64,000 bases of DNA from Phenylobacterium sp. NIBR 498073. Lineage in GTDB: Bacteria; Pseudomonadota; Alphaproteobacteria; Caulobacterales; Caulobacteraceae. The position numbers and the translations under genes were made by a program. Each line of letters starts with the position of its first letter. Position 1 is the first letter of the stretch. The notes under the pieces are model-generated. The model was not told where the DNA came from. It was given only the letters and a program-made list of their open reading frames with translations, and made no database searches. This document shows positions 9,344 to 17,503 of this stretch, piece by piece. The stretch covers positions 3,950,001 to 4,014,000 of the forward strand of contig NZ_CP114599.1 in the NCBI RefSeq assembly GCF_027286305.1, given 5' to 3'.

Positions 9344-9979
9344 TCAGTCCGGCCACAGCTCCTGGACGTCGCCCTTGCGGTTCAGCACCCGCACGGCCCG
9401 CTTGACCACCGCCAGCAGCCGCTCCTTGCGGGCCGGCTCGTCATAGGTCATCGCGCCGCGGGCCATGCCCTCGAGCAGGAAGCGACCGAGGTCGCGGCTG
9501 GTCTGAAAGCGCGGATCCACGCCGGCCTGGGCCAGGGCCAGGAACCGGTCGCCGACCTGGTTGCGGTCGAAGGCGCTCTGGGCGTCGGCCAGGCGCACAC
9601 GCAGCATCGCGTCGGTGCGCGCGGCGGCCTCGAGCTCGGCGAAGGCGATGAACGGGATTTCGTGCAGCAGCGCCCAATAGGCGTCGATGGCGTGTTCGGC
9701 GGCGTCCACGCCGGGCGCCGTCGGGCCGGATGCCGCCTGTTCAAATAGCCGCGCTCGTTCCACCTCGATGTGGGCGATAGCGGCCTCGACCAGCTCCTCG
9801 CGGCTGGCGAAATGATAGAGCATCGCGCCGCGGGTCAGGTTCGCGGCGTCGGCGATCATGGCGTTGGTGGCCGCGTGATAGCCGGTTTCAGCGAACAGCC
9901 TCATGGCCGCATCGAGAATGCGCGCACGGGTCCGCCGAGACTTCGGCGTCTCCTTCGCAGGATAGGTTCGGGCGTCCAT
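9344..9979 (-). CDS. TetR/AcrR family transcriptional regulator
   Basis: DNA-binding repressor of 211 residues. The N-terminal helix-turn-helix reads ATNAMIADAANLTRGAMLYH (residues about 37-56), preceded by the typical RRTRARILDAAMRLFAETGY. The C-terminal ligand domain is helical and variable. The gene is transcribed away from the metallophosphoesterase gene, separated by 153 bp, so it could control itself and that gene. Ligand unknown. Confidence 0.92.
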   Translation of the reverse strand: MDARTYPAKETPKSRRTRARILDAAMRLFAETGYHAATNAMIADAANLTRGAMLYHFASREELVEAAIAHIEVERARLFEQAASGPTAPGVDAAEHAIDAYWALLHEIPFIAFAELEAAARTDAMLRVRLADAQSAFDRNQVGDRFLALAQAGVDPRFQTSRDLGRFLLEGMARGAMTYDEPARKERLLAVVKRAVRVLNRKGDVQELWPD

Positions 9980-10132
9980 CGGACCTTGTTTCGGAAGACC
10001 TGGGGAGGGTCGGCCTCGACCAAACCCTTAATTCAAAAGGCGCCGCGACAAAAGGGGCGCGGGCGGTTTCATGAGAATGACATGCAAGCAGCCTAACCGA
10101 TGAGCAGTTCTGGCCGGCCAAGGGGGCACGGA

Positions 10133-10957
10133 ATGGCAGATCTGGCGATCCGCAACTACCGCGCGGTGTTCATCTCCGACGTTCACCTGGGCACCAAGGG
10201 GTGCCAGGCCGAGCTGTTGCTCGACTTCATCCGCCACATCGAGTGCGAAAGCCTCTACCTCGTCGGCGACATCGTCGACGGCTGGAAGCTGCGCTCGGGC
10301 TGGCACTGGCCGCAGGCCCACAACGATGTGGTGCAGAAGATCCTGCGCCTGGCCCGCAAGGGCGTGAACGTCATCTACGTGCCCGGCAACCACGACGACC
10401 GGGTGCGCGAGTTCGTCGGGGTCCACTTCGGCGGCGTGGTGGTGGTCCGCGACGCGATCCATGAGACCGCCGACGGCCGCCGCTTCCTGGTGCTGCACGG
10501 CGACGAATTCGACGGCGTGGTCCAGCACGCCCGCTGGCTGGCCTTCGTCGGCGACTACGCCTACCGGGCCCTGATCGCCGCCAACACCCTGTTCAACCGG
10601 CTCCGGCGGCGCATGGGCTTCGGCTACTGGAGCCTCTCGGCCTTCCTGAAGACCAAGGTCAAGAACGCCCTGCAGTTCGTGGAGAATTTCGAGTCCGCGG
10701 TCGCCGACGAGGCCCGCCGCCGCGGGGTCGACGGCGTCATCTGCGGTCACATTCACAAAGCCGAGATGCGTGACATCGACGGGATCGCCTATATCAATGA
10801 CGGCGATTGGGTGGAGAGCTGCTCGGCCCTGGTCGAGCATCACGACGGCACGCTGGAAATCCTCCACTGGGCCAAGCTGCGCTCCTGGTCGGCCATCGAC
10901 CGGACCATCCGGCTGGTCGAACCGGTCGAGCCGCTGCCCACCCCGGCGGCGGCCTGA
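10133..10957 (+). CDS. Calcineurin-like metallophosphoesterase, PlcP/LpxH-like
   Basis: Two-metal phosphoesterase of 274 residues. Motifs in order: ISDVHLG, GDIVDGW, PGNHDD, LHGDEFD and GHIHKAE, which together give the metal-binding D-H-D-N-H-H set. Such proteins are often annotated UDP-2,3-diacylglucosamine hydrolase. The same subfamily next to a GT4 glycosyltransferase is known as the phospholipase PlcP in Agrobacterium and marine bacteria, where it strips headgroups from phospholipids during phosphate starvation. The ATG at 10133 has AAGGGGG upstream; an in-frame ATG at 10100 lacks one. The next gene is a glycosyltransferase, supporting the PlcP reading, but LpxH-like activity is not excluded. 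Confidence 0.85.
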   Translation: MADLAIRNYRAVFISDVHLGTKGCQAELLLDFIRHIECESLYLVGDIVDGWKLRSGWHWPQAHNDVVQKILRLARKGVNVIYVPGNHDDRVREFVGVHFGGVVVVRDAIHETADGRRFLVLHGDEFDGVVQHARWLAFVGDYAYRALIAANTLFNRLRRRMGFGYWSLSAFLKTKVKNALQFVENFESAVADEARRRGVDGVICGHIHKAEMRDIDGIAYINDGDWVESCSALVEHHDGTLEILHWAKLRSWSAIDRTIRLVEPVEPLPTPAAA

Positions 10958-10975
10958 GCCGCGGATCACCCCTGA

Positions 10976-11013
10976 TTGACAGCCCTGCTGATTTGGTGAC
11001 AGTCCCGCTGTCA
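10976..11013 (+). promoter_or_regulatory. Promoter/operator candidate: TTGACA and TGACAG-N5-CTGTCA palindrome
   Basis: TTGACAG lies at 10976-10982 and a perfect inverted repeat TGACAG-TCCCG-CTGTCA at 10997-11013, whose last base is the A of the ATG at 11013. TTGACA is a consensus -35 and sits about 37 bases before that ATG, matching a leaderless transcript start. The -10 position is poor and lies inside the palindrome. The layout is typical of a self-repressing TetR gene. Confidence 0.5.
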
Positions 11014-12413
11014 TGTTGCCGCCGACCCGCTACGCTTCGAGCCTGCGCGACCGCCAGAAACAGGCGACCCGCGACCAGATCATGCACGCCGTGGCGCGCA
11101 AGCTGGAATCCGGCCCGCTCGAGGACCTGAGCTTCGCCGAGATCGCCGCCGAGGCCGAGGTCGGCGAGCGCACTGTCTACCGCCACTTCCCGACCAAGGA
11201 AGCGCTGCTCGGCGCCTTCTGGGCCTGGCTGCAGACCCAGGCCCTGGCCCCGACGCGGCCCGCCGCCCGCATCCGCGACGCCATCACCGCCCCGCGCGAG
11301 AACGGCCACAAGCCGATGCGCATCCTACTGGTCACCGACGCCTGGGAGCCGCAGGTCAATGGCGTCGTTCGCACGCTCTCGCGCGTGGTCGGCGAGCTCC
11401 GGGAGCTCGGCCATTCGGTCGAGGTGATCAGCCCCGACCAGTTCAAGACCTTCCCACTGCCGACCTACCCGGAGATCAAGGTCGCCCTGGCCGCCCACGA
11501 ACCGGTGCAGGAGCGCTTCAAGGCGTTCGAACCGGAGGCGATCCATATCGCCACCGAGGGCCCGCTCGGCCTGGCCGCGCGCCGCATCTGCGTGGAATGG
11601 AAGCTGCCGTTCACCACCAGCTACCACACCCGGTTCCCGGAATACGTCTCGGCCCGGCTGCCTTTGCCGCTGGCCGCCGGCTACGCCTACATGAAGTGGT
11701 TCCACAAGCCGTCCGGCCGCATGATGGTCACCACCCCGACCATGAAGGACGAACTGGAACGCCACGGCTTCGGCAACATCTCGGTCTGGTCGCGCGGCGT
11801 CGACACCGTGATGTTCCACCCCAGGCGCGAGGACGAGCCCGACGTCTTTGCCGGCTTGGCCCGGCCGATCTTTCTGTCGGTCGGCCGCGTGGCTGTGGAG
11901 AAGAACATCGAGGCCTTCCTCGGCCTCGACCTGCCGGGAACCAAGGTCGTGGTCGGCGACGGCCCGCAGCGCGACGAGCTGATGGAGCGCTATCCGAACG
12001 CGGTGTTCACCGGCGCCAAGTTCGGCGACGATCTGGCTGCGCACTTCTCCTGCGCCGACGTCTTCGTGTTCCCCTCGCTGACCGACACCTTCGGCCTGGT
12101 GATCCTTGAGGCGATGGCCGCCGGCACGCCCGTCGCCGCCTACCCCGCCCCCGGCCCGATCGACATCATCCCCGGCTCGGGCGCCGGCGTGCTGGCCCAC
12201 AGCGCCACCGAAGGCCTGCGCGAGGCGTGCCTGGAAGCCCTGAAGCTCGACCGCAAGCAGGTCCGCGCCTTCGCCGAGGGCTTCTCCTGGAAGGCCTGCG
12301 CCGAGGATTTCGTGAAAAATCTCCAGCCCTATCCTGAGCCGGAGAAGACCCGCTTCTGGCGCAAGCTGCGCCGTCTGGCCCGCGTGCGCCGGCGCCGGCC
12401 GGAGGCCGCATAG
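11013..12413 (+). CDS. TetR-type DNA-binding N-terminus fused in frame to a GT4 glycosyltransferase (Agt-like)
   Basis: The open frame runs 466 residues. Residues 1-75 are a TetR N-terminal domain (helix-turn-helix FAEIAAEAEVGERTVYRHFP at 41-60), but the TetR ligand domain is missing. From residue 102 (ATG 11316) a complete GT-B glycosyltransferase begins with MRILLVTDAWEPQVNGVVRT and carries the nucleotide-sugar motif FPSLTDTFGLVILEAMAAGTP with the E-x7-E pair. Alone, the enzyme would have 365 residues, the normal family size. No strong ribosome site precedes 11316, and 11013 appears leaderless. Next to a PlcP-like gene, the enzyme probably makes glucosyl or glucuronosyl diacylglycerol, as Agrobacterium Agt does. 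Whether the fusion is translated as one chain is unknown. Confidence 0.85.
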   Translation: MLPPTRYASSLRDRQKQATRDQIMHAVARKLESGPLEDLSFAEIAAEAEVGERTVYRHFPTKEALLGAFWAWLQTQALAPTRPAARIRDAITAPRENGHKPMRILLVTDAWEPQVNGVVRTLSRVVGELRELGHSVEVISPDQFKTFPLPTYPEIKVALAAHEPVQERFKAFEPEAIHIATEGPLGLAARRICVEWKLPFTTSYHTRFPEYVSARLPLPLAAGYAYMKWFHKPSGRMMVTTPTMKDELERHGFGNISVWSRGVDTVMFHPRREDEPDVFAGLARPIFLSVGRVAVEKNIEAFLGLDLPGTKVVVGDGPQRDELMERYPNAVFTGAKFGDDLAAHFSCADVFVFPSLTDTFGLVILEAMAAGTPVAAYPAPGPIDIIPGSGAGVLAHSATEGLREACLEALKLDRKQVRAFAEGFSWKACAEDFVKNLQPYPEPEKTRFWRKLRRLARVRRRRPEAA

Positions 12414-12423
12414 GGAACCGCCC

Positions 12424-13656
12424 ATGTCCGTCAGCGTCGAACGCGTCGAATTCCCCGGCCATTCGGGGGCGACGCTCGCCGCCCGCCTGGACCGTCCGAA
12501 CGGGCCGATCCGCGCCTACGCCCTGTTCGCCCACTGCTTCGCCTGCTCCAAGGACCTGCTCGGCGCGCGCCGCATCGCCGCCGACCTGGCGCGCATCGGC
12601 GTGGCGGTGCTGCGCTTCGACTTCACCGGCCTCGGCTCCAGCCAGGGCGAGTTCGCCTCGACCAACTTCACCTCCAACATCGAGGACCTGCGCGCCGCCG
12701 CCGACTATCTGCGCCGCCATCATCGCGCCCCCTCGGTCCTGATCGGCCACTCGCTGGGCGGCGCGGCCGTCCTCGCCGTCGCCAAGGACATCCCCGAAGT
12801 GCGCGCCGTCGTCACCATCGCCGCGCCGGCCGACCCCGCCCACGCGCTGAAGAACCTCGGCGCCAGCCTCGAGCAGATCGAGGCCGACGGCGAGGCGCAG
12901 GTCGAGCTCGGCGGCCGCCGCTTCACCATTCGCCGCCAGTTCGTCGAGGACGTCCGCCGCCACAGCCTCCGCGAGGCGATCGCGGCGATGAAGAAGCCGC
13001 TGCTGATCCTGCACTCGCCGATCGACCAGACCGTCGGCATCGAGAACGCCACCCGCATTTTCCTGGCCGCCAAGCATCCCAAGAGCTTCGTCTCGCTCGA
13101 CAAGGCCGACCACCTGCTCAGCGATCCCGACGACGCGGCCTTCGCCGCGCAGGTGATCGGCGGCTGGCTGCCCCGCTACCTGCCGCCCGATACGCCGCAG
13201 GGCGAGGAGGCGTTCGAGCACGTCCGGGTCATGGAGACCGGCGACGGCAAGTTCCAGAACGCCGTCCAGGCTGGCCGCCACCGTCTGTTCGCAGACGAGC
13301 CGCAGAGCGTCGGCGGCGGCGACACCGGCCCCTCGCCCTACGACCTGATCTCGGCCGCGCTCGGGGCCTGCACCTCGATGACCCTGCGGCTCTACGCCGA
13401 CCGCAAGAGCCTCGACCTCGGCCGCATCCAGGTCGAAGTCAGCCACGAGAAGGTCCACGCCCGCGACGGCGTGGGCGGCGGCGATTCGCCGGTCCATCCG
13501 AAGATCGACTGCTTCACCCGCACGATCTCGGTCGAGGGCGAACTCACCGACGAACTGACGGAAAAGCTCGTCGAAATCGCCGGCAAATGCCCCGTCCACC
13601 GCACCCTGGAGAACGGTTCGGCGGTGCGCACCGAAGTGCGTCGGACGCCAGCCTAG
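12424..13656 (+). CDS. Bifunctional alpha/beta hydrolase - OsmC family protein
   Basis: Two-domain protein of 410 residues. Residues 1-250 form an alpha/beta hydrolase with the nucleophile elbow GHSLGG near residue 110 and a late ADHLL histidine. Residues about 265-405 form an OsmC/Ohr domain with GPSPYDLISAALGACTSMTL (one redox cysteine) and KCPVHRTLEN (second cysteine), so the peroxidatic pair is kept. This fusion is a recognised architecture in proteobacteria. The gene starts 10 bp after the glycosyltransferase stop and may be cotranscribed. Its stop overlaps the convergent acr3 stop. Likely role: organic peroxide or ester detoxification in the cytoplasm. Confidence 0.92.
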   Translation: MSVSVERVEFPGHSGATLAARLDRPNGPIRAYALFAHCFACSKDLLGARRIAADLARIGVAVLRFDFTGLGSSQGEFASTNFTSNIEDLRAAADYLRRHHRAPSVLIGHSLGGAAVLAVAKDIPEVRAVVTIAAPADPAHALKNLGASLEQIEADGEAQVELGGRRFTIRRQFVEDVRRHSLREAIAAMKKPLLILHSPIDQTVGIENATRIFLAAKHPKSFVSLDKADHLLSDPDDAAFAAQVIGGWLPRYLPPDTPQGEEAFEHVRVMETGDGKFQNAVQAGRHRLFADEPQSVGGGDTGPSPYDLISAALGACTSMTLRLYADRKSLDLGRIQVEVSHEKVHARDGVGGGDSPVHPKIDCFTRTISVEGELTDELTEKLVEIAGKCPVHRTLENGSAVRTEVRRTPA

Positions 13657-14690
13657 CTGCGCGCCGGCGCTCGGCGCTCGTACCAGGCCTTGCTGGCGTT
13701 CACGATCGCCACCACCGACAGCATGACCGGGACCTCGATCAGCACCCCGACCACCGTCGCCAGCGCCGCGCCGGACTTGAAGCCGAACAGGCTGATCGCC
13801 GCGGCGACCGCCAGCTCGAAGAAGTTGCTGGCCCCGATCAGCGCCGACGGCCCGGCCACGCAATGCGCTTCGCCGACGGCCCGGTTGAGCAGGTAGGCCA
13901 GGCCGGAATTGAAATAGACCTGGATCAGGATGGGGACCGCCAGCATGGCGATCACGGCCGGCTGGGCGATGATCTGCCGCCCCTGGAACCCGAACAGCAG
14001 CACCAGGGTCGCCAGCAACGCCGCGAGCGCCGCCGGCGAGAGCCTGGCGAGCGCGGCGCTCACCAGGGCGGCCCCGCCGCGGCGCATCAGCGCCGCGCGC
14101 AGGCTCTGCGCCAGGATCACCGGCACGACGATGTAGAGCCCCACCGACAGCAGCAACGTCTCCCAGGGCACGCTGATCGCCGACAGCCCCAGCAGCAGCC
14201 CGACGATGGGCGCGAAGGCCACCATCATGATCGCGTCGTTCAAAGCCACCTGGCTGAGGGTGAAGTTCGGCTCGCCCCGGGTCAGGTTGCTCCAGACGAA
14301 GACCATGGCCGTGCAGGGCGCCGCCGCCAGGATGATCAGGCCGGCGATGTAGCTGTCGATCTCGCCGGCCGGCAGATAGGGCCGGAACAGCCAACCGATG
14401 AAGACCGCTCCCAGCGCCGCCATCGAGAACGGCTTCACAGCCCAGTTGACGAGCAGCGTGACTCCGATCCCGCGCCAATGGCGTCCGACGCTGCGCAGGG
14501 CCGCGAAGTCGACCTTCATCAGCATCGGAACGATCATCAGCCAGATCAGCCCGGCCAGCGGCAGGTTGACCTTTGCGACCTCGGCCGCGCCGATGGCCTG
14601 GAAGACGCCGGGAAACAGGTGGCCGAGGCCGATCCCTGCAACGATGCAGAGCGCGACCCAGAGCGTCAGGTAGCGCTCGAAAACGGACAT
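13653..14690 (-). CDS. acr3: ACR3 family arsenite efflux transporter
   Basis: Inner-membrane arsenite exporter, 345 residues and about ten membrane segments. AAAPCTAMVFVWSNLTRGEPNFTL holds the conserved ACR3 cysteine, and the second half has the typical LIGASNFFELAVAAAISLFG. ATG 14690 (MSVFERYL) is preferred; GTG 14696 two codons upstream overlaps the arsC stop as GTGA and is equally possible. It is the last gene of arsR-arsC-acr3. Confidence 0.95.
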   Translation of the reverse strand: MSVFERYLTLWVALCIVAGIGLGHLFPGVFQAIGAAEVAKVNLPLAGLIWLMIVPMLMKVDFAALRSVGRHWRGIGVTLLVNWAVKPFSMAALGAVFIGWLFRPYLPAGEIDSYIAGLIILAAAPCTAMVFVWSNLTRGEPNFTLSQVALNDAIMMVAFAPIVGLLLGLSAISVPWETLLLSVGLYIVVPVILAQSLRAALMRRGGAALVSAALARLSPAALAALLATLVLLFGFQGRQIIAQPAVIAMLAVPILIQVYFNSGLAYLLNRAVGEAHCVAGPSALIGASNFFELAVAAAISLFGFKSGAALATVVGVLIEVPVMLSVVAIVNASKAWYERRAPARS

Positions 14691-14692
14691 CG

Positions 14693-15196
14693 TCACTCGC
14701 CCGGCGTGTCGGCGCGTTCGTGGATCTCGCGCAGCTTGGTCTGCAGCGACAGCTGGTCGATGGTCTCCAGCGGCAGGCTGAGGAACAATCGGATACGCGT
14801 CCCGAGCTGTCGCGCCGCCTCGGCGAACGCGGCGGCGATCTGCGCCTGCGAACCCTCGACCGCGGCCGGGTCGGGGATCCCCCAATGGGCGCTGACCGGC
14901 CGCCCCGGCCAGACCGGACAGACCTCGCCGGCGGCGTTGTCACAGACGGTGATGACGAAATCGAGCGGCGGCGCGCCGGGCCGCGCGAACTCGTCCCAGG
15001 CCTTCGAGCGGAAGTCTGAGGCCGCGAACCCCAGTGATTCCACCAAGGCCAGGGCGTGGGGATTGACTTCACCCTTCGGCGCCGAGCCGGCCGAGTAGGC
15101 GCGGAAACGGCCGGCCGCCTCCCTGTTGAGCACCGCCTCGGCGATGATCGAACGCGCCGAGTTGCCGGTGCAGAGGAACAGGATGTTGTAGGTCAC
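14693..15196 (-). CDS. arsC: Arsenate reductase, low-molecular-weight phosphatase type
   Basis: Reduces arsenate to arsenite so that Acr3 can export it. The N-terminal P-loop is C9-TGNSA-R15, and the relay cysteines C85 and C93 (VCDNAAGEVCP) match the thioredoxin- or mycothiol-type ArsC catalytic triad. The length of 167 residues includes about 30 residues after the usual domain end. It lies 21 bp downstream of arsR and overlaps acr3. Confidence 0.95.
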   Translation of the reverse strand: MTYNILFLCTGNSARSIIAEAVLNREAAGRFRAYSAGSAPKGEVNPHALALVESLGFAASDFRSKAWDEFARPGAPPLDFVITVCDNAAGEVCPVWPGRPVSAHWGIPDPAAVEGSQAQIAAAFAEAARQLGTRIRLFLSLPLETIDQLSLQTKLREIHERADTPGE

Positions 15197-15217
15197 GCGG
15201 AAGGCTCCGTTCAGGGA

Positions 15218-15556
15218 TCAGGCGGCGCAGCAGCCGCTGGCCAGTCTGGCCAGCGGGGCGCAGATTTCGGGCGACCCGGCGCAGCAGTCCTCGACGAGGT
15301 ATGCCAGCAGCTCGCCCATGGCCTCGTAGTGGGCGCGATAGATGATCGAGCGCCCTTCGCGCTGCGAGGTCACCAACCCGGCCTGGGCCAGGATGCCGAG
15401 ATTGGTCGAAAGCGTGTTCGGTAGCACCTCGAGGCGGCGGGCCAGTTCCCCGGCCGCCAGCCCGCCGTCGCCGGCCTGAACCAGCAAGCGGAAGGCGGCG
15501 AGACGACCCTCATGGGCGAGGGCGGCGAGGCTTGCGACGGCGCTTGTCATTTCCAT
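15218..15556 (-). CDS. arsR: ArsR family arsenic-responsive repressor
   Basis: Winged-helix repressor of 112 residues (helix-turn-helix AAGELARRLEVLPNTLSTNL). The classic arsenite site ELCVCDL is absent. Cysteines cluster at the C-terminus instead (C91, C92, C99, C109, C110), as in ArsR proteins whose As(III) site is C-terminal. An in-frame ATG at 15550 is an alternative start two codons in. Divergent from arsH, it probably represses both transcripts from the 29-bp gap. Confidence 0.93.
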   Translation of the reverse strand: MEMTSAVASLAALAHEGRLAAFRLLVQAGDGGLAAGELARRLEVLPNTLSTNLGILAQAGLVTSQREGRSIIYRAHYEAMGELLAYLVEDCCAGSPEICAPLARLASGCCAA

Positions 15557-15585
15557 ATTTCCCGAATAGTCGAATTATGTGACAG
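15557..15585. promoter_or_regulatory. Divergent arsR/arsH promoter-operator region
   Basis: Only 29 bp, A/T-rich against its surroundings, separate the two divergent start codons. It contains a direct repeat CGAAT-AGT-CGAAT (ATTCG-ACT-ATTCG on the other strand), a reasonable ArsR half-site pair. If arsH starts at GTG 15619 the regulatory space grows to 62 bp. Confidence 0.5.
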
Positions 15586-16335
15586 ATGGAAGACGCCTTC
15601 CGCATCCGAGAGCGATCCGTGACCGAGTTCCCAGCCCTTGAACCGCAATTCCTCCGCCAGCCAGACCATGGCCAGCTTGAGCCGACCGCCCGCGCGACCC
15701 ATCCGCCACGGATCCTCCTGCTCTACGGCTCGCTGCGCGAACGCTCCTACAGCCGCCTGCTGACCGAGGAGGCCGCCCGCATCCTGCAGGCGCTGGGCGC
15801 CGAGACCCGCACCTTCGACCCGCATGGCCTGCCGCCGCCCGACGGGGCCGACCCCAGCCACCCCAAGGTCCAGGAACTGCGCGCGCTGTCGCTGTGGTCC
15901 GAGGGGCAGGTCTGGTGCAGCCCAGAGCGCCACGGCGCCGTCACCGGGGTCATGAAAAGCCAGATCGACTGGATCCCGCTCGAGGTCGGTAGCGTCCGCC
16001 CGACCCAGGGCCGCACCCTGGCGGTGATGCAGGTCAGCGGCGGGTCGCAGTCGTTCAACGCGGTCAACACCCTGCGCCTGCTCGGCCGCTGGATGCGGAT
16101 GATCACCATTCCCAACCAGTCGTCCGTGGCCATGGCCTGGAAGGAGTTCGACGAGGCCGGACGGATGCGGCCCTCGTCCTACTACGACCGCGTGGTCGAC
16201 GTGATGGAGGAGCTGGTGAAGTTCACCCTCTTGACCCGCGACCGCGCCGACTACCTGGTCGACCGCTACAGCGAGCGCAAGGCGGCCGGCCCCGTCAGCC
16301 CGGCCGAGGCGCTGCGCGCCAACGCCGTGGGCTGA
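15586..16335 (+). CDS. arsH: ArsH, NADPH-dependent FMN reductase of arsenic resistance
   Basis: Flavoprotein that oxidises trivalent organoarsenicals. The region [22 protein letters not shown] is the ArsH FMN-binding signature, followed by [23 protein letters not shown], typical of the family. From 15586 it has 249 residues; GTG 15619 gives 238 and has GAGAG upstream, so the exact start is uncertain. It is divergent from arsR-arsC-acr3 and ends at a bidirectional hairpin. Confidence 0.94.
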   Translation: MEDAFRIRERSVTEFPALEPQFLRQPDHGQLEPTARATHPPRILLLYGSLRERSYSRLLTEEAARILQALGAETRTFDPHGLPPPDGADPSHPKVQELRALSLWSEGQVWCSPERHGAVTGVMKSQIDWIPLEVGSVRPTQGRTLAVMQVSGGSQSFNAVNTLRLLGRWMRMITIPNQSSVAMAWKEFDEAGRMRPSSYYDRVVDVMEELVKFTLLTRDRADYLVDRYSERKAAGPVSPAEALRANAVG

Positions 16336-16342
16336 AACGCAA

Positions 16343-16373
16343 AGCGCCGCGGACCTCGAGGGTCCGCGGCGCT
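16343..16373. terminator. 13-bp stem terminator between arsH and pstS
   Basis: A perfect stem AGCGCCGCGGACC / GGTCCGCGGCGCT with loop TCGAG lies between the convergent genes. On the minus strand it is followed by TTTGCGTTT, so it mainly terminates the porin-pstS transcript; it can also stop arsH. Confidence 0.85.
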
Positions 16374-16397
16374 CGCCGTCTCTCCTGGGACTGGTCC

Positions 16398-17438
16398 TTA
16401 GGCGGCCGGGCGCGCCATCGGGGTCAGCTTCTGGGCGACGCCCTTCTGGCCCTCGTGCTGACCGGCCGGCAGCGCGATCAGGCCACGGCTCTGCAGGTAG
16501 CCGCCCCGGCCCGTCGCCGCATCGGAGACGAACTCGTTGAGGTATTCCTGCAGGCCCTGGGTCACCCCGATGTTGGCCTTCTTGACGTAGATGTAGAGCG
16601 AACGGGCCAGCGGATACGAGCCGTCCGCGATCGTCTGGGCGGTCGGCTTCACGCCGTTGACCGAGGCGCCCTTGATCTTGTCCATGTTCTCTTCGAGGTA
16701 CGACCAACCGAAGACGCCCAGCGAGCCGGGGGTCTTGGTCAGGGTGCCGACGATGGCGTTGTCGTTCTCGCCGGCGTCGACCCAGCCGTCCTTGCGCATC
16801 GGGTCGACCAGTTCCTTGAACTTCTTCTCGTTGTTCGAGCGCAGTTCGTCGGCGGTCGGGAACTTGCGGGCGCCGGCCTCGATGGCCAGCTCAACCCACG
16901 CGTCGCGGGTGCCCGAGGTCGGCGGCGGGCCATAGACGTTGATGCGGTTGCCCGGCAGGCCAGTGCCGATCTCATCCCAGGTCGTATAGGGGTTCTTCAC
17001 GAACTTGCCCTGACGCAGGACGTTGGCGGCCAGGCCAAGGTACAGGTGCTCGGTCTTGAAGTTGTAGTCGGCGCCGTCCTTGTCGGTCGCCACGACGATG
17101 CCGTCGAAGCCGATCTTGATCTGGACGATGTCCTTCACGCCCTTGGCGGCGCAGGCGTCGAACTCCGACTTCTTCATCGGGCGCGAAGCGTTGGCGATGT
17201 CCGGAAAGGCGTCGCCGACGCCGCCGCAGAACAGCTTGATGCCGCCGCCGGTGCCCAGGCTCTCGATCTTGGGAGCCTTCTTGCCGGTCTTCTTGGCGTA
17301 GTTTTCAGCCACGCGGGTGGCGAACGGGAACACGGTCGACGAACCGGCGGCCCAGACGTAGTCGCGGGCGGCGTGCGCCGGCGCAGAGATCGCCATGACG
17401 GAGGCTGCGGCGGCGCCGAAGGCCAGGAGTTTCTTCAC
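16398..17438 (-). CDS. pstS: PstS-type phosphate-binding periplasmic protein
   Basis: Solute-binding protein of a high-affinity phosphate ABC importer, 346 residues with a signal peptide ending near APAHA-AR. Phosphate-binding signatures are visible: WAAGSSTVFPF near the mature N-terminus, NASRPMKKSE and YGPPPTSGTRDAWVE. GAGGAGCAACCTCAAG precedes the ATG. No pstCAB genes lie in the window, so it must work with a permease elsewhere or as an extra binding protein. It follows an OprP-like porin gene by 65 bp and should share its Pho-box promoter. Confidence 0.93.
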   Translation of the reverse strand: MKKLLAFGAAAASVMAISAPAHAARDYVWAAGSSTVFPFATRVAENYAKKTGKKAPKIESLGTGGGIKLFCGGVGDAFPDIANASRPMKKSEFDACAAKGVKDIVQIKIGFDGIVVATDKDGADYNFKTEHLYLGLAANVLRQGKFVKNPYTTWDEIGTGLPGNRINVYGPPPTSGTRDAWVELAIEAGARKFPTADELRSNNEKKFKELVDPMRKDGWVDAGENDNAIVGTLTKTPGSLGVFGWSYLEENMDKIKGASVNGVKPTAQTIADGSYPLARSLYIYVKKANIGVTQGLQEYLNEFVSDAATGRGGYLQSRGLIALPAGQHEGQKGVAQKLTPMARPAA

Positions 17439-17466
17439 TTGAGGTTGCTCCTCGATAGAAAGGGGG

Positions 17467-17494
17467 AGCGGGGCGACCGGCCGGCCGCCCCGCT
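17467..17494. other. Intercistronic hairpin between porin and pstS
   Basis: A 9-bp GC-only-plus-one stem AGCGGGGCG / CGCCCCGCT encloses the palindromic loop ACCGGCCGGC. It lacks a T-run on the minus strand. It may protect the porin mRNA 3' end or set a lower level of pstS expression. Confidence 0.5.
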
Positions 17495-17503
17495 GGGGAG
17501 GTC

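Noticed and set aside
9980..10132. Pho box upstream of the PlcP-like gene
   Set aside because: The only similar sequence (ATGTCAT-TCTC-ATGAAAC) lies on the wrong strand and its second unit matches poorly.
10976..11013. Reading the TGACAG repeats as a Pho box
   Set aside because: The CTGTCA units on the minus strand start 20 bp apart, not 11 or 22, and point away from the gene.
12166..15072. 968-residue minus-strand open frame
   Set aside because: It runs antisense to the glycosyltransferase and OsmC fusion genes and in another frame through acr3 and arsC; no conserved domain.
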